This document shows, one piece after another, positions 28,678 through 41,455 of a stretch of DNA of 64,000 bases. Within the stretch, counting starts at the first letter, position 1, and each line of letters begins with the position of its first letter. The notes below the pieces were generated by a model. That model searched no databases. It saw only the letters and a list, made by a program, of their open reading frames with translations, and was not told the DNA's origin. Source of the stretch: Plasmodium brasilianum (lineage: Eukaryota > Apicomplexa > Aconoidasida > Haemosporida > Plasmodiidae); NCBI RefSeq assembly GCF_023973825.1, contig NC_090120.1, positions 62,001 through 126,000 of the forward strand, in the 5' to 3' direction. The position numbers and the translations under genes were made by a program.

Positions 28678-31600
28678 ATAATAGAAAAATGAAATATATA
28701 AATTCATAATATGCATCTAAAATATATTTCTATAATATTTATCTATAATAAGATGACTCCTATGAAATACATTTTATACATTGTTTTGATATCGTAAGGA
28801 AACCCTGGAAAGTAGAAGGTAATGTAATAGATAATATAAGAGAAAAAACAAAGATGATATATATTGTTTAAAATGAGGGTATATAAAATATATTTCATTT
28901 ATATATACATTTTTTTATTCGTACTAGAATACACATAAGAATCTTATATCAATACTTGATTCAATAAAAATATTAAGATTTATGTATATATATATATATA
29001 TAACAAAAAAAAAAATTAATATTAATATATTCCGAAAATATTATACTTATAAGAAAATATTAAAATTTTGAAAAATAAATAAAAGAAAAAAAAATAATTC
29101 AAAAATACTATTTTTTAATTAATATACCATCACCATCACTTAAATTTATATAATTCTATTTTATTCCATTCGTGATTAATATATAGTTATTTTCACACTC
29201 AAAAAGGTACTTGGTTGTTTCCTTTAAACATTCCCTTTTTTATACATGTCAATTTTAAATAATATAAAAAATTTGTGAATGAAAAAACATATACTTTAAA
29301 ACATATGAAAGCATAATAAAAATATATATATAATTTATATAATTCATTATATCATAAAAAAATATAAATTATGTACATAATAACATGTACTAAGCTGTTA
29401 TAAGTCAATGTATTTAGCACATTAATACTGTTCATTTATTATAAAACGTTAATCCTTTATCTGTTATATATATCAGATTTTTTTTTAATTATTTATGTTT
29501 TCATAAAATCAAGGAGCAATTTAAAAGAAATTCTTTTTAATAAAGAATTTAATTGAAACCATAAATAATATATTTTATAATACATGCAAAATGTTCACCT
29601 ATATATATATTTATAGAAACATATCATTTTTTTTTTCTGCATATATAACTTTTATTAAAATGAATTTTTAGTAAATCATTGAATTTATTAAAAATGTTAC
29701 AAGTGTTAATAATGAAAATATACTGATTATATAACTTACTACTTAACGTTCATTCAATATTTTTCAAAAAGATAATAAAATTAATAAAAATAGTTCTTTT
29801 ATTTTTCCTAATTTTTTTTAATTCACATATTATAATTGAATAACATTTTTATAAAATTAAAAAAATAGAACTTAAATATGAATACGTGCATAACTTAAAC
29901 AGTACTCAATAGATAAGTTCCAACAATTTTTCATAACCAAGGGAAAATAAAAAACAACATATTTATTTTTATTTGTTTTCTTTAAATTAAACTTATAATT
30001 TCATTCTTATTATGTTCTATTAAAAAGAAATTTTTAATGATTTTCTTTTTATGTTTTAAAAAGAACATTTAAATTTTTTTTTTCATCTTTTTCCTTTTTT
30101 TATGATTTTTGTAATTACACAATACTATTCCTTTTTTTTCCTATCAAGTTAATAAAATTAATGGTTTTTAGACTTTTTTGTATTATTATTTAAATTATAT
30201 CCATATATATTAATATTTATAATATAAATTAATACTAGATTTACCTGCGAAAATATAAAATCCATTTAGATATTTAATAATTTTTTACTGTTACCATATA
30301 TGTTAAAAAACATTATAAATTTTTATTTACTGCTTTATAATATGTAAAAATATTAATAACATTATTTTTACTATTTTTTAAAAAATACCACTGATTCAGT
30401 AATATTATTAATAAGTAATATAACAAAAAATTATTTTTCTTATTTATTATAATTATCTCGATCAAATATTGCAATTTTAATTGAAATATATATATGCACC
30501 TGTAATATGGCATTGTTATAATACATAAAAAAATATATTATGATATATTTATAATATTTTATTAATACAATAATTATTTTTAGATATTAGTACGTTTTAT
30601 ATTTCAACAAATTTAAAAAAATCAATATAATTTTGACATTTTCATTTTATATTAATACAAATAAAAATATAGATCCTATTAAGTATATTAGTTAAGTATA
30701 AATAAAAAAACTTTCAAATCATACTTTTATGCTTTATCATTTAATATACATATGACATGTATTTTTAATTAATATAAATATTACATTACAACTACAATAA
30801 GCATTTTCGATTTTTTTTATTTTTGATAATTAATATGCTCACCTAATAAAATTTTTAATTTAACTAAAATTATTTAAAATTAATTTAAGTACGTTAAAAG
30901 TATATTAAATATGAAAAATTATTAAGGAATATTAATATATGCATACGTATGAATGTAGTTATTAATTAAAATATATATCGTTAAAGCACAACTGTTATGT
31001 TTTGGAATATATTGTGCACAATAAAAAACCCCGAATATTCTATTAAACAAAACATATTTATAAAAATTAGTAAAGCATTATAATAACATAATAAATGAAG
31101 AATTATTTGAAATATAAAAATAATAGTATACTTAATAGTAAGAAAAAGATAGTAATATATTGAGAAACATAGAATATCTATCATTAAATAACAATAAAAA
31201 ACATTTATTTTAACAATTTTAACAATTATTGTACTATTTCAGCCTCTACACTTTTTATGACGAAAAAGATATTTCATTCCATATATGAAATAATAATAAA
31301 AATAAATGCTTTTTATTCCATTTTTTATTTTTTTTTAAAATATATTTGTTTATGTGCCAAATATATTAGTACAATTAAGATAACTTATAATTTATGTATT
31401 ACACAAAATATATATAATCGTAAGATATTTTAGAACAAATAGTTATATAAAAAAAGGGGAAATTATATAATATTATTCTCTAAGTACTTTGAAATAAATA
31501 TTATTATTATGTTAAACTAATCTCTCATATAATGATCATAAAGAAAATAGAAATGATATACACAAAATTGGGAAATATTGTGACATTAATCCTCGCAATT

Positions 31601-32890
31601 ATTTTATTACATATGGAAATAAAAATACGTATTATAAACAAGTTTACTAATGGTATATATGATATATAGATTATGGTGATAAATTTTTATTAGCTCATTA
31701 ATACATATATTTGTTATCCTATAAGCACTAACGATTTCAGTAATAAATTTTATTAAATGAGTTAAGATAATTAATAAATATTTTTTTATTTTTAATATAT
31801 AATTATAATCAATTTAATGTACAAAAACACCTAATTTATCTGCATATATTTATTTATCTAATATAAAAAATATATTATGCCATGCTGCAATATTCTAAAG
31901 AAGTAAAATTTTAACTTCTACTTGTAATAGATTGGGTAGAATTAACAAATTATTTTAATATTACACGATATAATCGATTCATGGAATATTACGCTTATAA
32001 TTAAAACAATTTTTTTGAGGATGTATATTTTCAAATTAACAAATAAAAGCCCATTTTCATGTACTTTACTTTTTCATAGTTAAATTTCCTTTTCATTTAA
32101 TTAAATTTTAATTTTAGTAATATTCGTGAAGTTCAGTTTCTTGAACAATATATATCATTAAAACTTATGGTAAATATTAATGAAAATAATAAGAAAGTTA
32201 TTATCTTAACCAAAGAAAAAATATAATAAAATAAAAGATAAAATTATATAGCTTATAAATTGTTAATATTTATCTATTTATAATATTTTAAAAGTCCAAA
32301 AATGATTCATAAATAGATATTGCAGTACAATAGAAAATTTGTACGAGAATATACTAAAAATAATATATTTTTTTGTATAATATATCATCACAATTATGTA
32401 AGTCTCATATGAATAAGAAAATAGATAAGAGTATTTTTTTCGATAACATTTTTTATTTACAATAAAATAACTGTGTTTTTGAAATTATTATATTATCAAT
32501 TAATAGCTTTTATTTTATAATTTACTAACTTTGCTACCTTCTTTAAATATTAATAAAAAGTAAAGAGGAAATTTTCCTAAATATATATATTTTTTATTTT
32601 GACGTATGAAAAAAAGGAACACACCGCATAAAAATATATTATACATATTTTCCCATTTACATAAATATGAATATGATATCAATTTAACATTTGCAATCAA
32701 GTTCACGTATACTTATATACAATACCATCTGTAAGTACAGGAGAAAACGTAACAATTATTTTTATATTATAATTATTATATATATTATGGTATCCTAGGT
32801 TTCGTTGTTCTACACATGATATATAATTCTATTTAATGAAAATATGATTATGTGTAATTATATATTTTTATTATATTTGTACATTTTTAG
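28678..32890. other. AT-rich intergenic stretch
   Basis: About 4 kb without a gene I can support. Short open frames on the minus strand (30313-30513, 30981-31184, 32515-32706) are low-complexity and lack family features. A possible first exon of the PIR pseudogene may lie near 32730, where CTGTAAGTA resembles a donor, but no start codon could be tied to it. Confidence 0.5.
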
Positions 32891-33872
32891 GAGAATACAG
32901 TGACATTATATCTTAAATATAAACAGTAATTCAATGATACTGCTATATTAGATACTCAGAATAATGGTCGGGGAAGTGCTGTTAAAACCCTAGATGGAAA
33001 TGTGTGCAATTTAAACATAATTTTGTTGATCTATGTCAAGAGTTTGGTAAATATCTAATTGAAATAAAGGAACGATATAAAAAGGATAGCCTAAAACGTT
33101 GTAAATATTTATATTACAAAATAAACCCAGAAGCTAAATATAACAATAATCCTTAATCGTTTGAGAGATATAAAAAGTTTTCGTCCCAAACAGAAAATAT
33201 ATGCATACAAGAAATAAAACAAATTCCTAAAGAAATTTTAAGTAAGCTTGAACAACTATATGGTCATTATGATGATTTTCACAATTATGATGGTAACACA
33301 GATATATCTAGAGGTAGTTTTCGTAATAAAATTGATAAATGCTACAATCTTTATATTCAATATTACAAGGAATGTCAAAGAAATGATAATGACACTTTTC
33401 GCGAAAAGTTAATCAATTTAAAGGAAGCATATGATACTAAAATGCGCAAGATAACTCCTTGTTCGTGATTACCAAGAATTTTACCACCTACAGAAATGGA
33501 TTACTTATTTGTTCCCAGAATAACAACAATTATTGCATTACTATGAACAATGACTTTACATTTTTTATATAAGGTAAATAAAATTTATACTTAAAAGCTT
33601 GAATATTTTATAACAAATAATTCTATTAATTTTACCAAATAATTAAAAGCCTCCAAAAGTTATATTTTTAAGTATATATATATATATCTTTCATACGGTT
33701 TACACCAGTGCAATCATGGTTACATAGTAATTCACAAAGGAAAAAAATCAATGAACTTGATGAAGTTATAAAAGAAATAACACACTCGTTACAAAACACT
33801 CAAGAATGTGTAAATATAAATTATGAAGGAAGTTTTTATAATATAGGATACCATTCTCAAGGAAACATTTGA
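32891..33872 (+). pseudogene. PIR family pseudogene
   Basis: Exon 2 begins after TTTTTAG at 32890. It reads ENTVTLYLKYKQ, a stop, FNDTAILDTQNNGRGSAVK, then shifts frame near 33000 to FKHNFVDLCQEFGKYLIE. Next come RYKKDSLKRCKYLYYKINPE, another stop, FERYKKFSSQTENIC, LEQLYGHYDDFHNY, CYNLYIQYYKECQRND, a stop after KMRKITPCS, and a broken membrane segment with a stop in it, ending at AAG|GTAAAT near 33570. The last exon, 33699-33872, is intact: FTPVQSWLHSNSQRKK...SFYNIGYHSQGNI. These are PIR hallmarks, including the FTPxxSWL start of the cytoplasmic exon. The acceptor AG before FTP is missing (plus strand reads catacgg). At least four stops, one frameshift and one lost splice site mark it as dead. 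Confidence 0.85.
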
Positions 33873-34907
33873 TGTATAAATTTCACTTTATATTACGTAC
33901 ATTATAACTTCAAATACTCAGCGATATAAAAGTCATATATAAGGAAGAACGTAATATTAAATGAAATAAATTAAAAATGAAAAAATAAATATATGTTTAT
34001 AAAAATAAAAAATATAATGATATAAAAATTATACAAAGAAAAGTTTAATATAAATTTAGCACTATTTTGATATTCAATAGTACAAAAATACACTTATAAA
34101 TATGATTTTTTTTGAAAAGAAAAACAAATAATTAGGAAAATTAAATATATAACGCAAGATTATGAAGTAATTATTGATTTTCTTGCGCAAAGTTATGAAG
34201 TTATTATGGTTCCTAATTATTAAAAAAGAAAAATAAAAGAAAGAAAAAAGCATTAAACACAACGCTAGTATTATTACTATATAAAGAAAAAAAGAATAAA
34301 CATAACATAATATAAATATTCTCAAAAAGAAATATATATTTTTTTTTATTATAATTTTATTTTAAATTTTTTTTACTATTTTCTTCCTTGTAGTTAAGTA
34401 GAATGTAGAATGTAAAATTTAACCTAATATAAAACAATTTTAATATTATTGTTTTCATGTGAAAATTATTTTATGTTGTATTTTCATAAAGATATTTATA
34501 CATGATGATAGTCGAGAAAAAGTATACTGTTTCGAAATTTTATATAGGAATAATTCTATCTATTAGTTAATAATTTTTTAATACTCCTTTATTATGCACT
34601 ATTATTAATTATTTTTTTCTTCTTTAATAAAGTTTTATACTCATAACATTAATTAGGGGGAAACACATGAATATATGATAATAAAATAAGATATACAAAT
34701 ATACTATATAATTATAAAATGTTCACTGATGTTAATTATATGAACAACGAATAGTATTTATGTTTTTATATTCCATTTTTATTTGCTTTATATAAAAGGA
34801 ATTTTAAGACAAATATTCCAACAAATGTAATAGCAAGAAGCATAATAATATTTAAAAGATCAAAAATATTGAAAGATAATAATTTTCTTCAAATTCTCAT
34901 AGAGCTC
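33873..34907. other. AT-rich intergenic stretch
   Basis: No gene supported. It includes two near copies of an ttatgaagttattat-type word at about 34163 and 34193. A minus-strand open frame at 34074-34325 starts at TTG, is mostly hydrophobic low-complexity and is not called. Confidence 0.5.
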
Positions 34908-35405
34908 CACCTTTATAGTCACCATGGAATATATTATATACACATTTATACGCATATACTATTTTAGATATGGGGGCTCAGCTTTTTTATCATGTAAAAA
35001 TTTCAGATACTTTTCTAATTTATGAAATGGAAATTTCAGAATATACACGCATTTTAATTATTACACATTAATAAGTAGGATCTTGGAATATAGTGTAAAT
35101 CCGAATTTTAGCCAATAATTTAGATATAAAATTTCTCGGATTATACTTAATATCATGTTCAATATAATAAAACAAAAATATATATTTTTTAATTAATCAA
35201 CATTATTGAAACATTGACATATTCTAGCAAAAATAATAAATTCAAATATTTTTATAAAGAGATACTCAACTATATTTTTCATGACAATTTCGTTACAGTA
35301 ATTATAAGTTTAGTAGCAACAAAAGTACTAAGAATATTATTTATTTCTCTAATAATTTCGTTGACACTATTCAGTTTGTTTTATTTTTCTAAGCTTTACT
35401 TTTAA
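34908..35405 (+). pseudogene. STP1-like gene remnant
   Basis: Two pieces suggest a collapsed STP1 gene. First, ttatagtcaccatggaa at 34913-34929 is identical over 17 bases to the start-codon context of the intact STP1 at about 26174-26190. Second, 35214-35405 is open and reads YKEILNYIFHDNFVTVIISL then VATKVLRILFISLIISLTLF and a stop, resembling the pre-membrane and membrane part of STP1/PIR proteins. The N-terminal domain and the tryptophan-rich tail are absent. Assignment of the second piece is by general resemblance only. Confidence 0.4.
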
Positions 35406-36607
35406 TTTTACCTTATTATACAAACATTGTAAAGTTCATAGTATGGAACATAATGAAAAAAGTTATAAAGTAACATTTGGTTACAAATTAATTTATGTAA
35501 TATCAAATTAAAATCTTAACAGAATTAATCTATAAAAATTTATTTACCTACCTCTCCTACAAATTAAACATAATATTAATAAATTATTTTCTGTAATATA
35601 AAAATAATTTCAAAATTAAAAATATGCGTTTTCTTTTATATTTTAAGAATATATAATTTAAAAAAAAAAAATTTTTTTATAGACTAAAAAAATATTTTCA
35701 AAATTCAAGTTGAATTACATTTAACTTTTTTAATTTTTTTTTATATATATAAATAAATATATATTATAATTTCTTAAAATTTTTAAGTTTTTATTTTTCT
35801 AATTAAAGAAAAATAAATTGTATATTTAATAATATATATAAGCTTACAAAATAGGGTAAAAAAATAATAGGTGTAAAATTAGAATATTAACTATTTTTCC
35901 TAAACTTAAATCTGTGAATAAAATATATATTATTTTATTATATAATTACAGTTACTTGTTTACAATGAAAAATAAAAAAAACATGTCACTAAAAAGTTTT
36001 AATTAAATACATTTTATAGTATATTTGTAATAAAAATATTTCAGGTAATATGTATTATGTTTTTTGAGTAAATATGTATATCAATGTAACATAGTACATT
36101 TTCTTATTTTCATTAAATATAGAAAATATATGTTTATTTATAATATAAAATTTATTATATATTTTTTTTATTACATAAACAATCAATCATACTAGTCTTG
36201 AAGAACTTAAAACATATAACAGAAATATTTTTTAAATATAAATTCTAATACAGTATCAATAAAATTATATTAATTTTAATATTATAAATTCATTTAATTC
36301 GCACATATATTTCATATAATAATCTATTTATGTACACAAATATATATATTAAGCAAAAATATTTATTTGTTCGAAAGCAGTAATTTATAATACAAATTGA
36401 AAAATTTTAAAGCATTCAGATTCACAAAAATATCAACAACAAAATTTATTACTATTCTATATAAAAATGATCACTTATACATGTATGAATCTACAAAATT
36501 ATAGCAATTCTAGGTATATTTATTAAAAATATATTTTATATATATTACAGATATAATTTCACATTAACAAATTTATCATACGAAAATACATACTCCTATT
36601 ATTTATT
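35406..36607. other. AT-rich intergenic stretch
   Basis: No gene seen. The last 250 bases (about 36380-36600) resemble the 3' flank of the other fam genes. Confidence 0.55.
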
Positions 36608-37489
36608 TTACTCAGTCAACAATTTTATTTTGTTATATTTTTCATTGTTTCTTAGAATCTTAGGAATCGTTATTATAAGTATGATTGATACTATAATAAT
36701 AAGTACGCAGAAAGATATTAGATAAATATATTTTTCTAAACCTTTATTCACATAATCTTCTATAAAAACCATAATATAACTAAAAGGGATTGTATCTGAA
36801 AGGTTATCTAACAATTTATAGCCTTTTAATATAGGTAATCCTATTCCCAACAATAAGAAAATAATAAATATAGAAAATCCAAATCCATAATTCCTAAGTT
36901 TAATTTTTTTTAAAGCTATATCACAAACTCTCTTGCGTTGTTCTAGAAAATCATCGTAATCTTTTTTCTGAATCCATTTTTTTTCAAAATGGAAATGTTT
37001 TCCATCAAAGATACAATTATTATAATCTATAACTTCTGTATAGTATTGTTCCTTATTTAATAAACATCTATTTAATTGTTTGTTTTTTCCTTTCGGTCCT
37101 TTTCCATTATTAGATATATCTTTTCCTTTATTAACTCCATTTTTCCGAAAATTTCCTTTTAAATATACATTATTCGAATACTTATCTTGTTTACAATTTG
37201 CAAGTGATCGATAATTTCTTCTATGTAAATTTCCACCTACCTTACAGATTTCATCCATAAATTTACTAAATACCCACTAAAGGAACAACATAAATATTTT
37301 TTATTTGTATGGTTAAATAATTTCATCATAAAAAACAGTATAAATAAATATAAAACACTACGAATATAAATAATGAATATATCCATATATATATATTCAT
37401 ACCACATCATTATGAAGACAATACATTGAGGTTAAAAGGAGAAATAAGTAAATTTTAATAAACATGATAAACTTAATTTTCTGTTTCAT
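36608..37489 (-). CDS. fam-l/fam-m family exported membrane protein, type B
   Basis: Exon 1 is 37489-37403 (87 nt: MKQKIKFIMFIKIYLFLLL, signal-like); exon 2 is 37276-36608, beginning WVFSKFMDEICK after TTTAG. The donor is GTATGA. The product is 251 aa. RNYRSLANCKQD keeps the RxL core of the PEXEL-like site. The type B block KHFHFEKKWIQKKDYDDF is followed by membrane segment one (FGFSIFIIFLLLGIGLPIL), a short loop, membrane segment two (YIYLISFCVLIIIVSIILII) and the tail LRNNEKYNKIKLLTE. It forms a same-strand pair with the type A gene at 39996, about 2.5 kb away. The frame is intact. The signal exon lacks the usual WICHF (it reads SMYCLH). Confidence 0.9.
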
Positions 37490-37890
37490 GATATAAATAT
37501 TTAGTATTCTAATATATACAGGAAAAATAAAATTAATAATAATATAACGTACATATTATAATAAATGGTACTATATTTATTTTAAAAATTTCTTCTACTA
37601 TTTGCTCAGTAAAAAATTAATATAAAGTATATAACTATTAATAATTTCAAAATATTAACTAAGAAAAATAAATATAAAAATATATTACAAAATTTTGATC
37701 GTAATATTATTTACTCAAAATTAACTTTCATTACAAAAACATAATATGAATATAATTATAAATAAAAAAATATATTATTTAACTATTTAACACAGTACAT
37801 TAATGAAATAATATTCTATGTAAATTCGTTTGAAAATAAAACTGAAAAAAATATACATATTATGTCATGTAGTTTCTAAATGATCAATTT

Positions 37891-37930
37891 ATATGGAATA
37901 TAGAACGTAGAGAATATATATAATGTACTA
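37891..37930 (-). promoter_or_regulatory. Conserved 'agaatata' upstream element of a fam gene
   Basis: The plus strand reads atatggaatatagaacgtag then agaatatatataatgtac, about 400 bp upstream of the start codon at 37489. Same arrangement as near four other fam genes. Function inferred. Confidence 0.45.
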
Positions 37931-39419
37931 CTCAGTATATTAAAGCAGTATGTAAAAATCATATGGATATTATACTACTAATAATTCTAAACGAATAAAC
38001 CTTATACTGTAGAAGTTCTTTTATTTTTCTTAAAAATATTTATTATTATAATATAATAATAGTAATAAGAGGTCAACGGATTATTATTTTATATCTTGTG
38101 CATCTAAGCAGAAAATGTAGGTAATTTCTAAGCACAAACAATCATTCGAATACTCTCATATATAAAAAAAAATTGAATATATTTCCTACTACATAATCTA
38201 TTAAGGAATGTATATTTTAATATAAATAATAACTCATTTTTTACTATTGTATAATAATATCTAAGTTCAGTTCGTAATATTATTACTATACTAAAAAACT
38301 TTATATGTATGTTCTTTATATTTTATATTTTTTTTTAAGTATATATTTTTAGTAAAAACATTAATATATTTCCAGAAAAAAAAAATATTTTTTCACGGTA
38401 GAATTATTCCAGATATCTATGCATATATGTATTGTTTACATAGAATAAAATGTTTTAACTAATCGTGGCAATATTTTATATTAAAAAATAAACAATAAAT
38501 ATAACAATAAATGTATTCCTTGTATTAAAATTTTTATTAGCATTATTTTGAATATTCTCATATACAAATGTATACATAAGATGATCTAATATTACGTAGG
38601 CTTTAAGCATTCTTTTAAAAAAAAAATATGTATGGGTTTTTACTTTGAACAAACAGTAGTTATTAATATGTATGTAAACTTCATAACTATATCATATGTT
38701 AATAGTACTGTATAGCTTTTACTTCAATATATAGAATATTTGCTATAAAAATAAAATGAATTTGTAATTGTCAACATTAACTATACATGTTCGCATAAAT
38801 ATGTAAAAAAATATTAACTTTAACTACATATATAGATAAGTATAAACAATAACTCAAATATAAAAAATTTATTTATACATATATATATATTTACTGAAAG
38901 TAGTATATTTTTTTCCATTAAACTTAAGGAATATTTAGATTTCTATAGATATGGAGCATATATATAGATGTATATTGTTATGAAAATTCAAAGAATAATT
39001 AAAGAAAAAATTTAAACATAATATATATTAAAATAGTATTATGTATTCTTCATTAATTTAATACATTAAGGATGTAAGAAATAAAAAAACTATATAATAT
39101 ATTTATTTATAAATTTTCAATATAATTTATATTTAATTAATTTTAAACAATTGTAATAACAACATATTTAAAAGCAATAATAAAAGTTAAATGTTTCTAA
39201 CTCTTTAGTTAATGGTAAATATTTATAAAAACAAAGGAATTAAACAAATATATATAAACTGTATATTATAAATATTCTATTTTTTTATATGTTTATGATT
39301 TCACTTTTAAAACTTACAAAACTAAATATTTTATAAAAAATCTTTTAATTAAAAGTATTCTATAACATCTGTATCACTAAGCATATTTAAAAAAATATAT
39401 ATGTCTCATTTTTAAGTAT

Positions 39420-39422
<3 letters not shown>

Positions 39423-39458
<36 letters not shown>
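39423..39458. repeat. AT dinucleotide microsatellite (18 units)
   Basis: Uninterrupted alternation of A and T for 36 bases. It is the longest perfect dinucleotide run I noticed in the window and likely to vary in length between isolates. Confidence 0.9.
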
Positions 39459-39461
<3 letters not shown>

Positions 39462-39995
39462 TGTAATATAATAAGTTAATTTCTCTTTATGTAATATGAA
39501 AAAAAACATATATATGAGCAACTTATAATAAACCTATATTTCTTAAATTTTGAGAACATATAGTCATATTAGAACACAAAAAAGTATAAAACTATAAATC
39601 TGTATTCTTTATAGTTATATATAAATTAGTAAATATTATTAATAAAATTATACAATCTGTTCTACTGTTAATTAATTATAATGTAAAAATATTTTTTTAC
39701 AAAGGAAACCATTAGAATACAAAATTATATGTATTAAGGCATCATATTCAATTAATCTAAATTAATACTTTTAAATACAAATCCAAAAACATTAAAACAT
39801 TAATATTTACAAAAAAAATAAGATCATAAACGTTTACTGTTGTTTACCAAAAAAATGCTATGTACACATAGGTGTATTTAAAATATTTTAAGCAATTATT
39901 CGTATTTGTATTAAGTATATGTTAATATATATTCCATTAATTAGTTTATGTTAAAGATATGCTTGCAGAAATAAATATACTTTTTAGTATGTAAT

Positions 39996-41015
39996 TTACC
40001 TTTTTTCGAATTTAATTTTCTCATATTTTTTAACTTTTTTATGGTAATAAAAAATTCCTGATATAAGAGTGATACTTAATAAAACGAAAGGTACGAAAAA
40101 TATTAGAATACGAAAAAAGTTTCCTAATATACACATATCACTAACTTCTGATGCTACTTGACACCAGCCACATGAAAGTGTACCCGATGATGATGTACTG
40201 TATTGCAAGAATTCTCCCAAAATTTTCAGTACTCCTACAATAGGTGACCATGGACCATTATTTTTTGCTAAAGTTTCTAAATATTCCTTGTTCAAACCTA
40301 TATGATGCAATAAACTACCACTATTGCTATATGTTAGTGATACTTCTACTATAAATATTATTAATAAAAACAAACAGATTAATAAAGGTAAAACAATTCG
40401 CAATCCGTATTTTTTACATATTATTTTTGTGTAAACCTTATTACTAATTGTCCTGTTATTTTGAAGAAAATTCGTATAATCAAGTTCCTTGAATATTTTT
40501 TTTTCTAAATGGGAATATTTTTTTGTTTTAAATATACAAGATTTATTTTTCATTCCTGATTTATGACCTGCAATATTTGATGCATATTTTTTCGATCGCT
40601 TTTTTTTTTCAGAATCATCATTCTCATTATGAAATATATCTTTTTTTTCGGGAACTCCATTAATTTGAATTTCATTTTTTAAACATAAAAATCTTGAATT
40701 TTTATTATGTTTGTATTTTTTCAATAAATGATAATTACTTGAATGTAATTTTCTATAGTAATTGTCCCCCTCCTCTAAAGACTTCTTAAGAGTACTCTAA
40801 AAAATAAAAAAATGTAAATATTGGTTACATAATAGAATAAAATATCTAATGGGGAAAAAACAGAATTAATAAAAATAGAGCACAACAAATGTGAATGACA
40901 TAAATATCATTAAATAATGTTATTATACCACATAAGTGTAAAAAGGGTATGTCCAACATAAAAGGATGAATGTTGTAATTCTAATAAATAATAGAGTCTT
41001 AATATTTTGTTCCAT
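39996..41015 (-). CDS. fam-l/fam-m family exported membrane protein, type A
   Basis: Exon 2 is 40796-39996, starting STLKKSLEEGDNYYRKLHSS after TTTAG. Exon 1 lies at about 41015-40930 (MEQNIKTLLFIRI..., donor GTATAA). By my count exon 1 is 86 nt, one less than in its relatives, so either I misread a base or the signal exon carries a frameshift. Without a shift the product is about 296 aa. The PEXEL-like RLLAKY is HLLKKY here, so its arginine is lost. Then YSHLEKKIFKELDY, membrane segment one (IVLPLLICLFLLIIFIVEVSL), a loop, a cysteine cluster CGWC...CILG, membrane segment two (IFFVPFVLLSITLISGIF) and tail YHKKVKKYEKIKF. Pairs with the type B gene at 36608 and lies 3.9 kb from the type C gene. 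Confidence 0.85.
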
Positions 41016-41410
41016 TTTTATTCGTATTTAAACCTGTAATTTACTTAGCAAAAAAAAATAACAATAATATAATATTACTTTAATGGTAGAGGACACTATT
41101 ATTATTTATTTTATTTAGTATAATTTATTGTTTTTCCATAAGAAAATATTAAAATTATAAAAGTAATTTTTATTTATGATGACACAATGAAAAATAATTT
41201 TAAATATATACTACAAAATTTTTATCTTAATGTTATTTATAAAAAAATAACTTTAATTAAAACAATGTAGGATGAACTCAATAATAAATATTAAAAACAT
41301 GCGAATTATTTATTTAATTTAGAATATTAAATAAATATATTTTATATTATTTCTCTTCAAAATAAAATAAAAATATATATAAATATGATTTCTTAATATT
41401 TCGAAATATT

Positions 41411-41455
41411 GAGTATATGTATAATATAGAATATAGAGAAAATAGATAACGCATA
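41411..41455 (-). promoter_or_regulatory. Conserved 'agaatata' upstream element of a fam gene
   Basis: The plus strand reads ataatatagaatatagagaa then aatagataacgcata, about 395 bp upstream of the inferred start codon at 41015. Matches the elements at four other fam genes. Function inferred. Confidence 0.45.

Larger units (their letters stand above)
37490..39995. other. Intergenic stretch between paired fam genes
   Basis: Serves as 5' flank of the gene at 36608 (conserved element at 37891-37930) and 3' flank of the gene at 39996 (about 39760-39990: aaaacattaaaacattaata, then a run of A and ataagatca). A perfect AT dinucleotide run lies inside. No coding region seen. Confidence 0.6.

Noticed and set aside
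34074..34325. Minus-strand hydrophobic open frame of 83 codons
   Set aside because: TTG start, low complexity, no flanking exon or family block.
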